Shown here: piece after piece, positions 15,287 through 22,616 of the stretch | Layout of the letters: each line of letters starts with the position of its first letter | Position numbering within the stretch: the stretch's first letter is position 1 | NCBI GenBank assembly: GCA_958402445.1 | Contig: CATXTO010000025.1 | Coordinates: 1-24,002, forward strand | Length of the DNA stretch: 24,002 bases | Origin: an uncultured Eubacteriales bacterium | GTDB taxonomy: Bacteria; Bacillota; Clostridia; Oscillospirales; Oscillospiraceae | Direction: 5' to 3' | Notes under the pieces: generated by a model | Told to the model about the DNA's origin: nothing | Seen by the model: only the letters and a program-made list of their open reading frames with translations | The model's database searches: none | Program-made: the position numbers and the translations under genes

Positions 15287-15775
15287 ATGAAAACATGTTG
15301 TATTTCCGCGAATCTGGAGTTGCCGCCGGAGCAGGGGCAATCTGCCAAGCGAAGGCTGCGGAAGGAACTGGACCAAGCCATAGCTGATGGCTACACCCGG
15401 TTCCTCTGCACCCTTTCCCCCGGCCTGGAGCTTTACGTTGCACGGAATCTGGCCAGACGGCGCAGGGAGAATCCGGACTTGCGCCTGGACGCGGTGCTGG
15501 GCCGGCGGCGACGGCTGTGGGAGTTGGCCAATTCCGGCTCCACGTGGCGGCTGCTGAAGGCGTGTACGGCCATCTATTATCCGGACGCGCCCTACGACCC
15601 GAGCCTGGAGGCCCGCAGCCTGCAATATATGGTGGGACAGGCGGACCGGGTGATCGCGGTCTACGACGGCGACGAATCGGGCCCCACGGCGCTGGTACTG
15701 ATGCTGGCCTGCATTTTGAAGAAAGAGGTCCGCCGCATCCGGCTGCCCGGCGCAGCCCAAGGCGGCGGCGAATGA
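15287..15775 (+). CDS. YpsA-like SLOG-family protein (DUF1273-like)
   Basis: A 162-residue cytoplasmic protein. The layout matches the YpsA/DUF1273 branch of the SLOG Rossmann superfamily: a helix followed by LDQAIADGYTRFLCTLSPGLEL (residues 28-49, two parts), an ARNLARRRRENPDLRLDAV helix-strand, and the C-terminal SLQYMVGQADRVIAVYDGDESG (111-132) with the strand EVRRIRL. The usual N-terminal TGHR motif is not present; MKTCCISANLEL stands in its place, so nucleotide-ligand binding may differ. ATG 15287 follows AAGGGAGGG. It is a single-gene unit between the left repeat arm and gap. SLOG proteins are thought to bind nucleotide-like ligands; the role of this one is unknown. Confidence 0.7.
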   Translation: MKTCCISANLELPPEQGQSAKRRLRKELDQAIADGYTRFLCTLSPGLELYVARNLARRRRENPDLRLDAVLGRRRRLWELANSGSTWRLLKACTAIYYPDAPYDPSLEARSLQYMVGQADRVIAVYDGDESGPTALVLMLACILKKEVRRIRLPGAAQGGGE

Positions 15776-15781
15776 GGAAAA

Positions 15782-15821
15782 CCCCGCGGCTGCCTGGCCT
15801 TTGCAGAAGGCAGCCGCGGGG
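15782..15821. terminator. Terminator between convergent YpsA-like gene and gap
   Basis: A perfect 14-bp GC-rich stem (15782-15795 with 15808-15821) has a 12-nt loop. On the minus strand TTTTCC follows, which suits termination of gap. On the plus strand the tail is only AGGGAAAA. It sits in the 63-bp gap between the two convergent stop codons. Confidence 0.75.
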
Positions 15822-15838
15822 AGGGAAAACAGGACGTC

Positions 15839-16852
15839 TTATTGCGCGTGGTCCACGCGGTACATGTGCTTGATGAGCTCCAGGACCTTGTTGGAGTAGC
15901 CGATTTCGTTGTCGTACCAGGCGACCACCTTCACGAAGGTGTCGGTCAGGGCGATGCCGGCCTTGGCGTCGAAGATGGAGGTGCGGGCGTCGCCCAGGAA
16001 GTCGGAGGACACCACGGCCTCCTCCGTGTAGCCCAGGATGCCCTCCAGCTCGCCCTCGGCGGCCTTTTTCATGGCGGCGCAGATCTCCTCGTACTTGGCG
16101 GGCTTGGCCAGGTTCACGGTCAGGTCCACTACAGACACATCCAGGGTGGGCACCCGCATGGACATGCCGGTGAGCTTGCCGTTGAGGGAGGGAATGACCT
16201 TCCCCACGGCCTTGGCCGCGCCGGTGGAGGAGGGGATGATGTTGCCCGCGGCAGCCCGGCCGCCTCTCCAGTCCTTCAGGGAGGGACCGTCTACGGTCTT
16301 CTGGGTGGCGGTGGTGGAGTGCACCGTGGTCATGAGGCCCTCGGTGATGCCCCAGTTGTCATGCAGCACCTTGGCGATGGGGGCCAAGCAGTTGGTGGTG
16401 CAGGAGGCGTTGGACACGAAGTCCATTTCCTTGGCGTACGTGTCCTGGTTCACGCCCATCACGAACATGGGGGTGTCGTCCTTGGACGGGGCGGACATAA
16501 TCACCTTTTTTGCGCCCGCGGCCAGATGGCCCTGGGCCTTTTCTTTGGTCAAAAACAGGCCGGTGGACTCCACCACGTACTCCGCGCCCAGCCTTGCCCA
16601 GGGCAGGTCCGCCGGGTTGCGCTCTGCGGTGATGGGAATTTCGTGGCCGTTGACGATAATGGAATGCTCCGTGGACTCCACGGTGCCGTCAAAGCGGCCA
16701 TGCATGGTGTCGTATTTCAGCATATAGGCCAGGTAGTCGGCGGGGCAGAGGTCGTTGATCCCCACAATCTCGATTTCGGGGTGGTTGACGCTGGCGCGGA
16801 AGACCATCCGGCCGATCCGGCCAAAGCCGTTGATGCCAACTTGAATGGACAT
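15839..16852 (-). CDS. gap: Glyceraldehyde-3-phosphate dehydrogenase (NAD-type)
   Basis: A 337-residue enzyme of the usual length. The N-terminal Rossmann motif is INGFGRIGRMVFRA. An acidic residue in GINDL (Asp34) supports NAD preference. The catalytic site is SNASCTTNCLAP with Cys151, and the partner is His178 in TTVHSTTATQKTVDGP. The C-terminus has WYDNEIGYSNKVLELI. ATG 16852 follows TTGGAGG; the frame extends 25 codons upstream without a ribosome site. It is a monocistronic gene with a strong promoter and terminator. It catalyses oxidation and phosphorylation of glyceraldehyde 3-phosphate in glycolysis. Confidence 0.98.
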   Translation of the reverse strand: MSIQVGINGFGRIGRMVFRASVNHPEIEIVGINDLCPADYLAYMLKYDTMHGRFDGTVESTEHSIIVNGHEIPITAERNPADLPWARLGAEYVVESTGLFLTKEKAQGHLAAGAKKVIMSAPSKDDTPMFVMGVNQDTYAKEMDFVSNASCTTNCLAPIAKVLHDNWGITEGLMTTVHSTTATQKTVDGPSLKDWRGGRAAAGNIIPSSTGAAKAVGKVIPSLNGKLTGMSMRVPTLDVSVVDLTVNLAKPAKYEEICAAMKKAAEGELEGILGYTEEAVVSSDFLGDARTSIFDAKAGIALTDTFVKVVAWYDNEIGYSNKVLELIKHMYRVDHAQ

Positions 16853-16925
16853 GGTTGATTTCCTCCAATTCTCGCCCGGGCCGCGCAAGCTGCGCGGGGG
16901 GCCTTTGTAACGATTGTACAAACTC

Positions 16926-16954
16926 ATTATACAATAAGATATTCTGGCTGTAAA
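16926..16954 (-). promoter_or_regulatory. Strong sigma-70-type promoter of gap
   Basis: Minus-strand TTTACA (16954-16949), a 17-bp spacer and perfect TATAAT (16931-16926). The leader before the gap ATG is about 67 nt. Confidence 0.85.
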
Positions 16955-17086
16955 GCCTCTGTTTTACACAAAATACTGGCATCCACCCCAAATATGTTGG
17001 ACATTTTCCCGCTTTGTCCGTTTTCCGCCGGCGGGGGCCCGCACCAGTTTTCCCCCCGGCGCATAGAATGGTCGGAGGCGATGTAT

Positions 17087-18292
17087 ATGGATGAATTGAT
17101 TTCCCTGGCCCTGCGCAGAGCAGGCGCCAAAACCCTGGCGGAGTTCCAGACTAGAGAGGGCCTGCCCGTCACCGGGGAGGCGGACCAGGCCACCCGTCTG
17201 GCGCTGGAGCCGTACTGGCTGGGCTACCGGACGGTCATTTTGCAGCCTGGGGACAGCTTCTGGCGGCTGGCTCAGGCCTACGGCACTACGGTGGTGGCCC
17301 TGGAGACGGCGAATCCCAACTTAGACCCCACGCGGCTGCAGGTGGGCGCGCGGGTCACAGTGCCCCTGGGCTTTCCTGTGGTGCCCACGAACGTCCCCAT
17401 GACGGCGGGACTGTGCAGCTACTGTATCCGGGGCCTGGTGGCCCGGTACCCCTTCCTGCGCACGGAGACCCTCACCACCACGGCCTTCGGCCGGCCGGTG
17501 GAGACCCTGACCCTGGGCCGGGGACCCCGCCGGGTGCTCTATACCGCGGCCCACCACGCCAACGAGTGGATCACCGCCCCGCTGCTGCTGGCGTTTGCTG
17601 AGGCCCTGGCCCAGGCCGTGGCCCAGGACGGGGTTCTGGAGGGCCGCAGGGCCCGGGATTTGACCGCCGCGGCCACCATCTACATGGTTCCCATGGTGAA
17701 TCCGGACGGGGTGGACCTGGTGACCAGGGCGCTGCAGCCGGGCAGCGACGGGTATGAGTACGCCCGGGCCCTGGCCTCCAACTATCCCTGGATCCCCTTT
17801 CCCAATGGGTGGAAGGCCAATCTGCTGGGCGTGGACCTGAACCTGAACTACCCCGCCGGCTGGGAGACCGCTCGGCAGATCAAGTTCAGCCAGGGCTACA
17901 CACGGCCGGGACCCCGGGATTTTGTGGGCGCCCGGCCCCTGAACCAGCGGGAGACCCAGGCCCTGGCACGGTACACAGAGCGGGTGGACCCGGCTCTGGT
18001 CTTGGCCTACCACACCCAGGGCCGGGTGATCTACTGGCAATTCCAGGACTACCAGGTGCCCGGCGCCCGGGAGCTGGGGGAGAAGTTCGCCGCCGCCAGC
18101 GGCTACGCCCTGGAGGACACCCCCTACAACTCCTCCTTTGCCGGGTACAAGGACTGGTTTATCCAGCAGTTCCGGCGGCCCGGCTATACCATTGAGGTGG
18201 GCGAGGGAGTCAACCCCCTGCCCCTGTCCCAATTTCCCCAGATTTATCGGGAGAACCTGGGCATTCTGCTGCTGGGCATCACCGGCGGCTGA
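17087..18292 (+). CDS. M14-family zinc peptidase with PG-binding-like and LysM domains
   Basis: A 401-residue protein resembling gamma-D-glutamyl-diamino-acid endopeptidase I. Residues 1-45 look like a degenerate peptidoglycan-binding domain (FQTREGLPVTGEADQATRLAL). Residues 48-95 are a LysM domain (LQPGDSFWRLAQAYGTT). The M14 catalytic domain covers 115-395, with zinc ligands His157 and Glu160 (HANE) and His309 (AYHTQG), and catalytic Glu370 (YTIEVGEG). The residue matching carboxypeptidase Arg145 is Leu253 (DLNLNYPAGW). ATG 17087 is preferred, 8 nt after GGAGG; ATG 17081 is too close. No signal peptide is visible, as in endopeptidase I enzymes found in sporulating cells. Role in spore or wall peptide cleavage is inference. 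Confidence 0.9.
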   Translation: MDELISLALRRAGAKTLAEFQTREGLPVTGEADQATRLALEPYWLGYRTVILQPGDSFWRLAQAYGTTVVALETANPNLDPTRLQVGARVTVPLGFPVVPTNVPMTAGLCSYCIRGLVARYPFLRTETLTTTAFGRPVETLTLGRGPRRVLYTAAHHANEWITAPLLLAFAEALAQAVAQDGVLEGRRARDLTAAATIYMVPMVNPDGVDLVTRALQPGSDGYEYARALASNYPWIPFPNGWKANLLGVDLNLNYPAGWETARQIKFSQGYTRPGPRDFVGARPLNQRETQALARYTERVDPALVLAYHTQGRVIYWQFQDYQVPGARELGEKFAAASGYALEDTPYNSSFAGYKDWFIQQFRRPGYTIEVGEGVNPLPLSQFPQIYRENLGILLLGITGG

Positions 18293-18331
18293 GGCGCGCC
18301 GTCGGTTCCGACCCGAGGGCCGCGCCGTGGG

Positions 18332-18366
18332 GAATCCCCGCCCAGTTGGGTGGGGATTCTTGTTTG
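18332..18366 (+). terminator. Intrinsic terminator after the M14 peptidase gene
   Basis: A 12-bp stem (18332-18343 with 18348-18359, one G-U) has the loop AGTT and is followed by TTGTTTG. Its core, ATCCCCGCCC..GGGGATTCTTGTT, recurs at 7728-7756 inside a repeat, so the terminator itself may be a repeat-family piece. Confidence 0.7.
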
Positions 18367-18567
18367 TACGGCTGCCCAGAGAATGGGGCCCCCGGATATG
18401 CCGGGCATTGGTATGCCCCTACATCGCACCGTCGAGATACATCCCGTAGGGGCGAGCTGTGCTCGCCCGCGGAACGGCCACAGGTCGTTCCCTACATCCC
18501 GTATATAAGTGGATTTTCCAGGCGGGCGACCACAGGTCGCCCCTACAGACGCACCATCGAAATTCAA
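18367..18567. repeat. Palindromic element mosaic
   Basis: Palindromes with cores GAGCTGTGCTC (near 18450), GGCCACAGGTC (near 18476) and GACCACAGGTC (near 18528) are joined by the linkers GCACCGTCGAGATACATCCC and GCACCATCGAAATTCAACCC. No gene is visible. Confidence 0.85.
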
Positions 18568-19210
18568 CCCGTAGGGGCGAGCTGTGCTCGCCCGCAATTG
18601 GGGCCCCCGCAAAGGAGAAGCCTTTGTGGGGAGAGGAGAGGCAAGGAAGCGGTGCCGATGGCGGCGAATAGCCGCCGGGGCAAAAGCGGACTTTGCCCCG
18701 ATGCGCCTCCAGCGGGTGTCTTTTCTTGCGCGCCCAAGAAAAGACACGAAAAGAAGGGCGCCCAAGGGGGCTTTTTACCAGACGCCCCCTTGGGAAACCC
18801 CTCCGAACCCTGGTAAACGATTCGGCCTCACATATGGCCAGGGTGCAGGCGACCCTGGCCCTGCCGAATGCCCCTTGCATTGAAAATTTCCCATAATCCG
18901 GCTGTAGGGGCGAGCTGTGCTCGCCCGCCAACCCTGCAAAACCGGAGGATTCCCAACGGGCGACCGTAGGTCGCCCCTACATTTTATTCCCAAAATTGGA
19001 CCCAAACCGAAGCCCAGCGATAGCGGGTTCGGTTTGGAGAGGAGCAGAGACGGAGCGGACAAGAATCCGCGCCCGGCTGGGAGCGGATTTGCGGGAGCGC
19101 AGTCCTCTGCGACGAGGCGTGCTTCGCTCGCCCGCGGAACGACCATAGGTCGTTCCCTACACCCCATCTTGATAGCCTCTCCCCGCGGGCGACCACAGGT
19201 CGCCCCTACA
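18568..19210. repeat. Right arm of the ~640-bp inverted repeat
   Basis: Reverse complement of 14108-14750, including the two-hairpin cassette (18716-18794), the unique segment around 18800-18900 and the CAAACCGAA hairpin module. The arms flank about 3.8 kb containing the broken gene, the YpsA-like gene, gap and the M14 peptidase. Beyond 19210 one more short palindrome (near 19230-19270) reaches the hflC terminator. Confidence 0.85.
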
Positions 19211-19302
19211 GACGCACCATCGAAATTCAACCCGTAGGGGCGAGCTTTGCACGCCCGCAATTGGGGCCCCTACAGTGGGAACGACGGCAGGGGGCTGGTC
19301 GG

Positions 19303-19338
19303 GAAAAAAGAACCGGAGCCGCGATTGCGGCTCCGGTT
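19303..19338 (-). terminator. Intrinsic terminator of the hflKC operon
   Basis: A perfect 12-bp stem (19311-19322 with 19327-19338) has a 4-nt loop and, on the minus strand, is followed by CTTTTTTCCC. It lies 11 bp past the hflC stop codon. Confidence 0.92.
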
Positions 19339-19348
19339 TGATTTGCGT

Positions 19349-20221
19349 TTAGGGCTTTAAGAGGATTTGGGCCAGGGGAGAGTCCTCCCCCAGAATAATG
19401 GTCTTTTCCCCGCCGCTGAGGGATTGCTTCAGCGCGTCCAGGGCCAGGGTGAACTGGTAAAACGACTGTTTTTCCTCGGTGTTGTAGGCCGCGGCCAGCC
19501 GCTTCATATACTCGGCCTCCCCCTCCGCCTCCAGTTTGGCCGCGTCGGCCTTGGCGTTGGACAAAAGGATATTCACCTGCTTATCCACGTCGTTGCGCAG
19601 GATGGACGCCTCGTAGTTGCCGTCGGCGGTGTATTTCTCCGCGATCTGGTTCCGCTCGGAGATCATGCGGGTATACACGGCGTTCTCGTTGGACTCCGGC
19701 AGGTCAAAGCGCTTGATTTTCACGTCCACAATCTGGATGCCGTAGTTCTCCGCCAGCCGGTCCACCCCGTCGGCAATGCCCGCGTAAATGTCGTTGCGGC
19801 CCGACGCGTCGTCCATGTTGATGATGTCCGACTGAGACAGGGTGCCCAGGAAGTTCTTCAGGGTGTTATAGGTCAGGGCGTCCAGCCGCTCCTCCGCCAC
19901 CACCGTGGAGCCCAGGGACTGGTAGAACAGCAGAGGGTCCGAGACCCGCCAGAGCACGTAGCTGTCTACGGTCATGTTCTGCTTGTCGGAGGTGAGCACC
20001 TCGGAGGGCGGGATGTCGTAGAGCATGGTGGCCTTGGGAAAATACTTCACGCTGTCCAGAAAGGGGAGCTTGAAGTGGAGACCCGGGGTCTCGGTGGTCT
20101 CGATGATTTTGGAAAACCGGACCCGGCAGGCGTACTGGTTCTCGGACACGGTGTACAAAGAGCCAAACAGGCAGATGACCGCCAGGAGCGCCACAGCGCC
20201 CCAGATCAGTTTCTTTTTCAT
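19349..20221 (-). CDS. hflC: Protease modulator HflC (SPFH/band-7 membrane protein)
   Basis: A 290-residue protein with a single N-terminal membrane anchor (about residues 5-22) followed by an SPFH domain. Typical features are VSENQYACRVRFSKI, TPGLHFKLPFLDSVKYFP and the RMISERNQIAEKY helix near 190-200, followed by a helical coiled-coil stretch rich in Ala, Lys and Glu. Its ATG overlaps the hflK TGA by four bases, so the two are translationally coupled. Known for the family: HflK and HflC alternate in a large cage around the membrane protease FtsH and limit its access to substrates. No ftsH lies in this window. Confidence 0.93.
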   Translation of the reverse strand: MKKKLIWGAVALLAVICLFGSLYTVSENQYACRVRFSKIIETTETPGLHFKLPFLDSVKYFPKATMLYDIPPSEVLTSDKQNMTVDSYVLWRVSDPLLFYQSLGSTVVAEERLDALTYNTLKNFLGTLSQSDIINMDDASGRNDIYAGIADGVDRLAENYGIQIVDVKIKRFDLPESNENAVYTRMISERNQIAEKYTADGNYEASILRNDVDKQVNILLSNAKADAAKLEAEGEAEYMKRLAAAYNTEEKQSFYQFTLALDALKQSLSGGEKTIILGEDSPLAQILLKP

Positions 20222-21264
20222 GGATTTTCGGTTCCTCCTTCCGTGGTCTCCGGGGGCGAGGTGGGCTCGGACCCGGCGTCGACAAAGCTCTCCAGGGGCA
20301 AAACCATGTTCACGCCGTTTTCCCCAGTGGTGCTGATGAACAGCTTCACCCCGGGCAGGGCCTGGGAGATGGCCTCATAGTACATCCGGGACCGGGTGAT
20401 GGCCGGATTGAGCCGGTACTCCTCGTACATGGCCTCGAACATGGCCACCTGCTCCACGGCCTCGTTGATTCGCGCCTGCTTCAGGTATTCCGCGTTTTGC
20501 AGGAGCTGGTCCGCCTGGGCCTGGGCCTGGGGGAGCTGGGCGTTCTGGTAGGCCTTGGCCTGGTTCACCACGGTGTCGGCCTGCTGCTTGGCGGTCTCCA
20601 CAGCCTTGAAGGCCTCGATGACCTCCTGGGTGGGGGGCTCGGAGTCCTGGATTTTCACGTCTACCAGGGTCAGGCCGATGTCATAGTCCTGGAGCACCTC
20701 CGCCACCAGCTCCTTGACCTGCATCTGCACGGACTCCTTGCCGTCGGTGAGCACCGCGTCCACCTGGGTGGAGCCCACCACGTTGCGCACCTGACTCTGA
20801 ATCAGATTCCGCAGGATGCTCTCCGGCTGGTAGGAGCCGAAGAGATACCGCTCCGGGTTGGAGACCTTGTACTCCACAAAGAACTCCACATTGACGATGT
20901 TGTAGTCCCCGGTGATCATTTTGCTCTCGTTTTCCATCAGGTCGTAGCCCTCGGAAGCCGAGGGGTCCGTGCGGTAGCCCAGCTCGATCTTCTGGTACAC
21001 GTTCACGTCCACCTTCTGGACCCGCTGGATGCCGAAGGGCAGCTTAAAGTGCACCCCGGCCCCGGTGACGTCCGTGACTCTGCCCAGGGTGGTGACCACC
21101 GCCTGCTGCTTGTCGTCCACGGTGTACCAGCAGGTGGACACCAGCAGCAGGGCCACTATGACCGCCGCGCCGATGCCCAGAAATTTTCCCATGCGCCGGG
21201 GGTCGGGCCGCCGCTTCTGGTCGCCGCCGGAATCCGGCTTCCAACGATAAGTTCCGTCTTGCAT
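20218..21264 (-). CDS. hflK: FtsH-associated HflK (SPFH/band-7 membrane protein)
   Basis: A 348-residue protein. A basic cytoplasmic N-terminus of about 26 residues is followed by a membrane helix (27-46) and an SPFH domain starting VDDKQQAVVTTLGRV, with TGAGVHFKLPFGIQRVQKVD. Helical repeats rich in Ala and Gln lie around residues 225-275. The C-terminal tail is Pro/Thr/Glu-rich. Start: ATG 21264 with AAGGAG, located inside the end of the upstream gene. The protein is shorter than proteobacterial HflK because it lacks the long Gly-rich N-terminus. It partners with HflC. Confidence 0.92.
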   Translation of the reverse strand: MQDGTYRWKPDSGGDQKRRPDPRRMGKFLGIGAAVIVALLLVSTCWYTVDDKQQAVVTTLGRVTDVTGAGVHFKLPFGIQRVQKVDVNVYQKIELGYRTDPSASEGYDLMENESKMITGDYNIVNVEFFVEYKVSNPERYLFGSYQPESILRNLIQSQVRNVVGSTQVDAVLTDGKESVQMQVKELVAEVLQDYDIGLTLVDVKIQDSEPPTQEVIEAFKAVETAKQQADTVVNQAKAYQNAQLPQAQAQADQLLQNAEYLKQARINEAVEQVAMFEAMYEEYRLNPAITRSRMYYEAISQALPGVKLFISTTGENGVNMVLPLESFVDAGSEPTSPPETTEGGTENP

Positions 21265-21269
21265 GCTTG

Positions 21270-21770
21270 TTATGCTCCTTTTTCTATCTCGGCGGCCCGC
21301 TCCTGGGCGCCGGCGAAGGCTCGGACCATATGGTCAAAGCCCAAACCCGTTCGTAAGTAAAAGCCCCGGGTCCGGTCCCCGGCGGTCCACTGCAACTGGA
21401 TGGCGTCGTCGGAGCCCGCCACAGGCGCAAGCACCGCCGTGCCGCCGGGCAGATACAGGGTGATGGTCTCCTGGTGATCCGGCGCGCCGCCGGACCGGTA
21501 CACGCTGCCGGCCATCAGATTGTTATAATAGGCCGACAGGGCCATTTGGTCCAAATCCACCACCTGGCCCTGGTACTTGGCCTGGGCCCCCTGGCTCCCG
21601 GCGTCCAGAAAGGCCGCGGTCAGCTCCTGCTTGCAGCTCTGCCAGGAACCGCTGGTCACCACAGAGCTGACCATCCAATAAAACACATAGCCGCACAGGG
21701 CCAGGCTTGCGGCCAGCAGGACGATCTTGACCGCCCGCTTCGCCGTCTTTCTTCCCGATTTTTTCTCCAT
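21270..21770 (-). CDS. Membrane-anchored hypothetical protein upstream of hflK
   Basis: A 166-residue protein with a basic N-terminus, one membrane helix at about residues 14-34 and an outside domain of about 130 residues. That domain has a strand-rich second half (ETITLYLPGGTAVLAPV, IQLQWTAGDRTRGFYLRTGLG). It carries no recognised motif. It ends 5 bp before the hflK ATG and starts 18 bp after the DUF1836 stop codon, so it is part of the same operon. Co-location suggests a partner of HflK/HflC or of the cell-envelope stress response they serve, but nothing in its sequence proves this. Confidence 0.8.
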   Translation of the reverse strand: MEKKSGRKTAKRAVKIVLLAASLALCGYVFYWMVSSVVTSGSWQSCKQELTAAFLDAGSQGAQAKYQGQVVDLDQMALSAYYNNLMAGSVYRSGGAPDHQETITLYLPGGTAVLAPVAGSDDAIQLQWTAGDRTRGFYLRTGLGFDHMVRAFAGAQERAAEIEKGA

Positions 21771-21788
21771 GCTTCCGCTCCTCTCCGT

Positions 21789-22349
21789 CTACAGCCCCAG
21801 TTCCTGGAGCTGCTCCTCCGCCTGCTTTTGGAACTGGGAGGAGAGGTAGGCTGTCACCATCACCCGTAGCGCCCCGGCGATCCGGTCCCGGGCGCCGGCG
21901 CAGGGCTCCTGGTAGTCCGCCAGCACCGCCTCCAGCTCCCGGTCCAGCCTGGGCAGGGGCTGCTCCAGGCGACAGCCGGCGGCCAGACGGAGAAAATAAA
22001 GATAGAGCTGGCTGTCGTCGATGGTGTCGTCGCTCTCGTCGTTGAGCTGCCCGTTGACATAGGACAGCAGCCGGCAGATGGCCTCCATGGGCAAAGCGGT
22101 CTTGAGCATGTTGATCATCAGAATGCGGCAGAGCTGCCGGCGGTTGTACTTCTTCCGCACTGGGGGCGCCAGGAACCCCCGCTTCACCCAATTCTGCACC
22201 GTGTAGGGCTCCAGGCCGGTGATGCGGCAGACCTGGGACAAAACCAGGCCGCCCCCCAGGAACAGAGACGAAAATACTTCCTCCGCGGCCGTCGGCCGGT
22301 CCGGGTCCGCCTCCAGCACCGTCCCGGGCAAAATCCATCGCATTGTCAT
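21789..22349 (-). CDS. DUF1836 protein, MerR-like helix-turn-helix regulator
   Basis: A 186-residue cytoplasmic protein. Residues about 36-73 form a MerR-like helix-turn-helix (LSQVCRITGLEPYTVQNWVK, then RGFLAPPVRKKYNRRQL). A helical region follows, matching the DUF1836 family common in Firmicutes. ATG 22349 lies 4 nt after GGAGG and is chosen; ATG 22343, two codons on, is an equally possible start. An in-frame ATG at 22415 is unlikely because it lies upstream of the -35 box. It is the first gene of a four-gene operon ending in hflC. The promoter spacer carries a dyad, which suggests that this protein controls its own operon. Confidence 0.85.
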   Translation of the reverse strand: MTMRWILPGTVLEADPDRPTAAEEVFSSLFLGGGLVLSQVCRITGLEPYTVQNWVKRGFLAPPVRKKYNRRQLCRILMINMLKTALPMEAICRLLSYVNGQLNDESDDTIDDSQLYLYFLRLAAGCRLEQPLPRLDRELEAVLADYQEPCAGARDRIAGALRVMVTAYLSSQFQKQAEEQLQELGL

Positions 22350-22376
22350 CACACCTCCATTTTTTATGATGACAAA

Positions 22377-22405
22377 ATTATAGCATATGGTTATATGACT
22401 GTCAA
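22377..22405 (-). promoter_or_regulatory. Perfect consensus promoter with dyad in the spacer
   Basis: Minus-strand TTGACA (22405-22400), a 17-bp spacer and TATAAT (22382-22377). Inside the spacer, CATAT-AACC-ATATG is a 5-bp inverted repeat, the position where MerR-type regulators bind. It drives the DUF1836-hflKC operon. Confidence 0.85.
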
Positions 22406-22489
22406 TATGGATCAAAAAATTATTTTTAGCTGAGTATGGACTGGAACCGCGCGCCTTCCCGCGCTGGGCCGCGGGGGAGACGCCTGCAT

Positions 22490-22544
22490 TTTACACAGGT
22501 TTAACCAGGGCGCGGTAGGGGTTTTAACCGTCCCGGCCTATAAT
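22490..22544 (+). promoter_or_regulatory. Candidate Pho-box promoter of the PstS-like gene
   Basis: TTTACA (22490-22495) and TTAACC (22501-22506) are spaced by 5 bp, the 11-bp repeat period of PhoP/PhoB boxes in Gram-positives. A further TTAACC lies at 22524-22529. A perfect -10 TATAAT sits at 22539-22544 with no -35 box at the proper distance, as expected for an activator-dependent promoter. No pho regulator is encoded in this window. Confidence 0.5.
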
Positions 22545-22616
22545 GAAGCCGAACCCGGAAGCCTGATAACCCAAGCGAAACGGGAAATACTACCGCTACA
22601 GGGTAGGAGAAAGGAA

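Noticed and set aside
14108..19210. Composite transposon
   Set aside because: The inverted arms encode no transposase and no target-site duplication could be recognised, so only an inversion-prone repeat pair is claimed.
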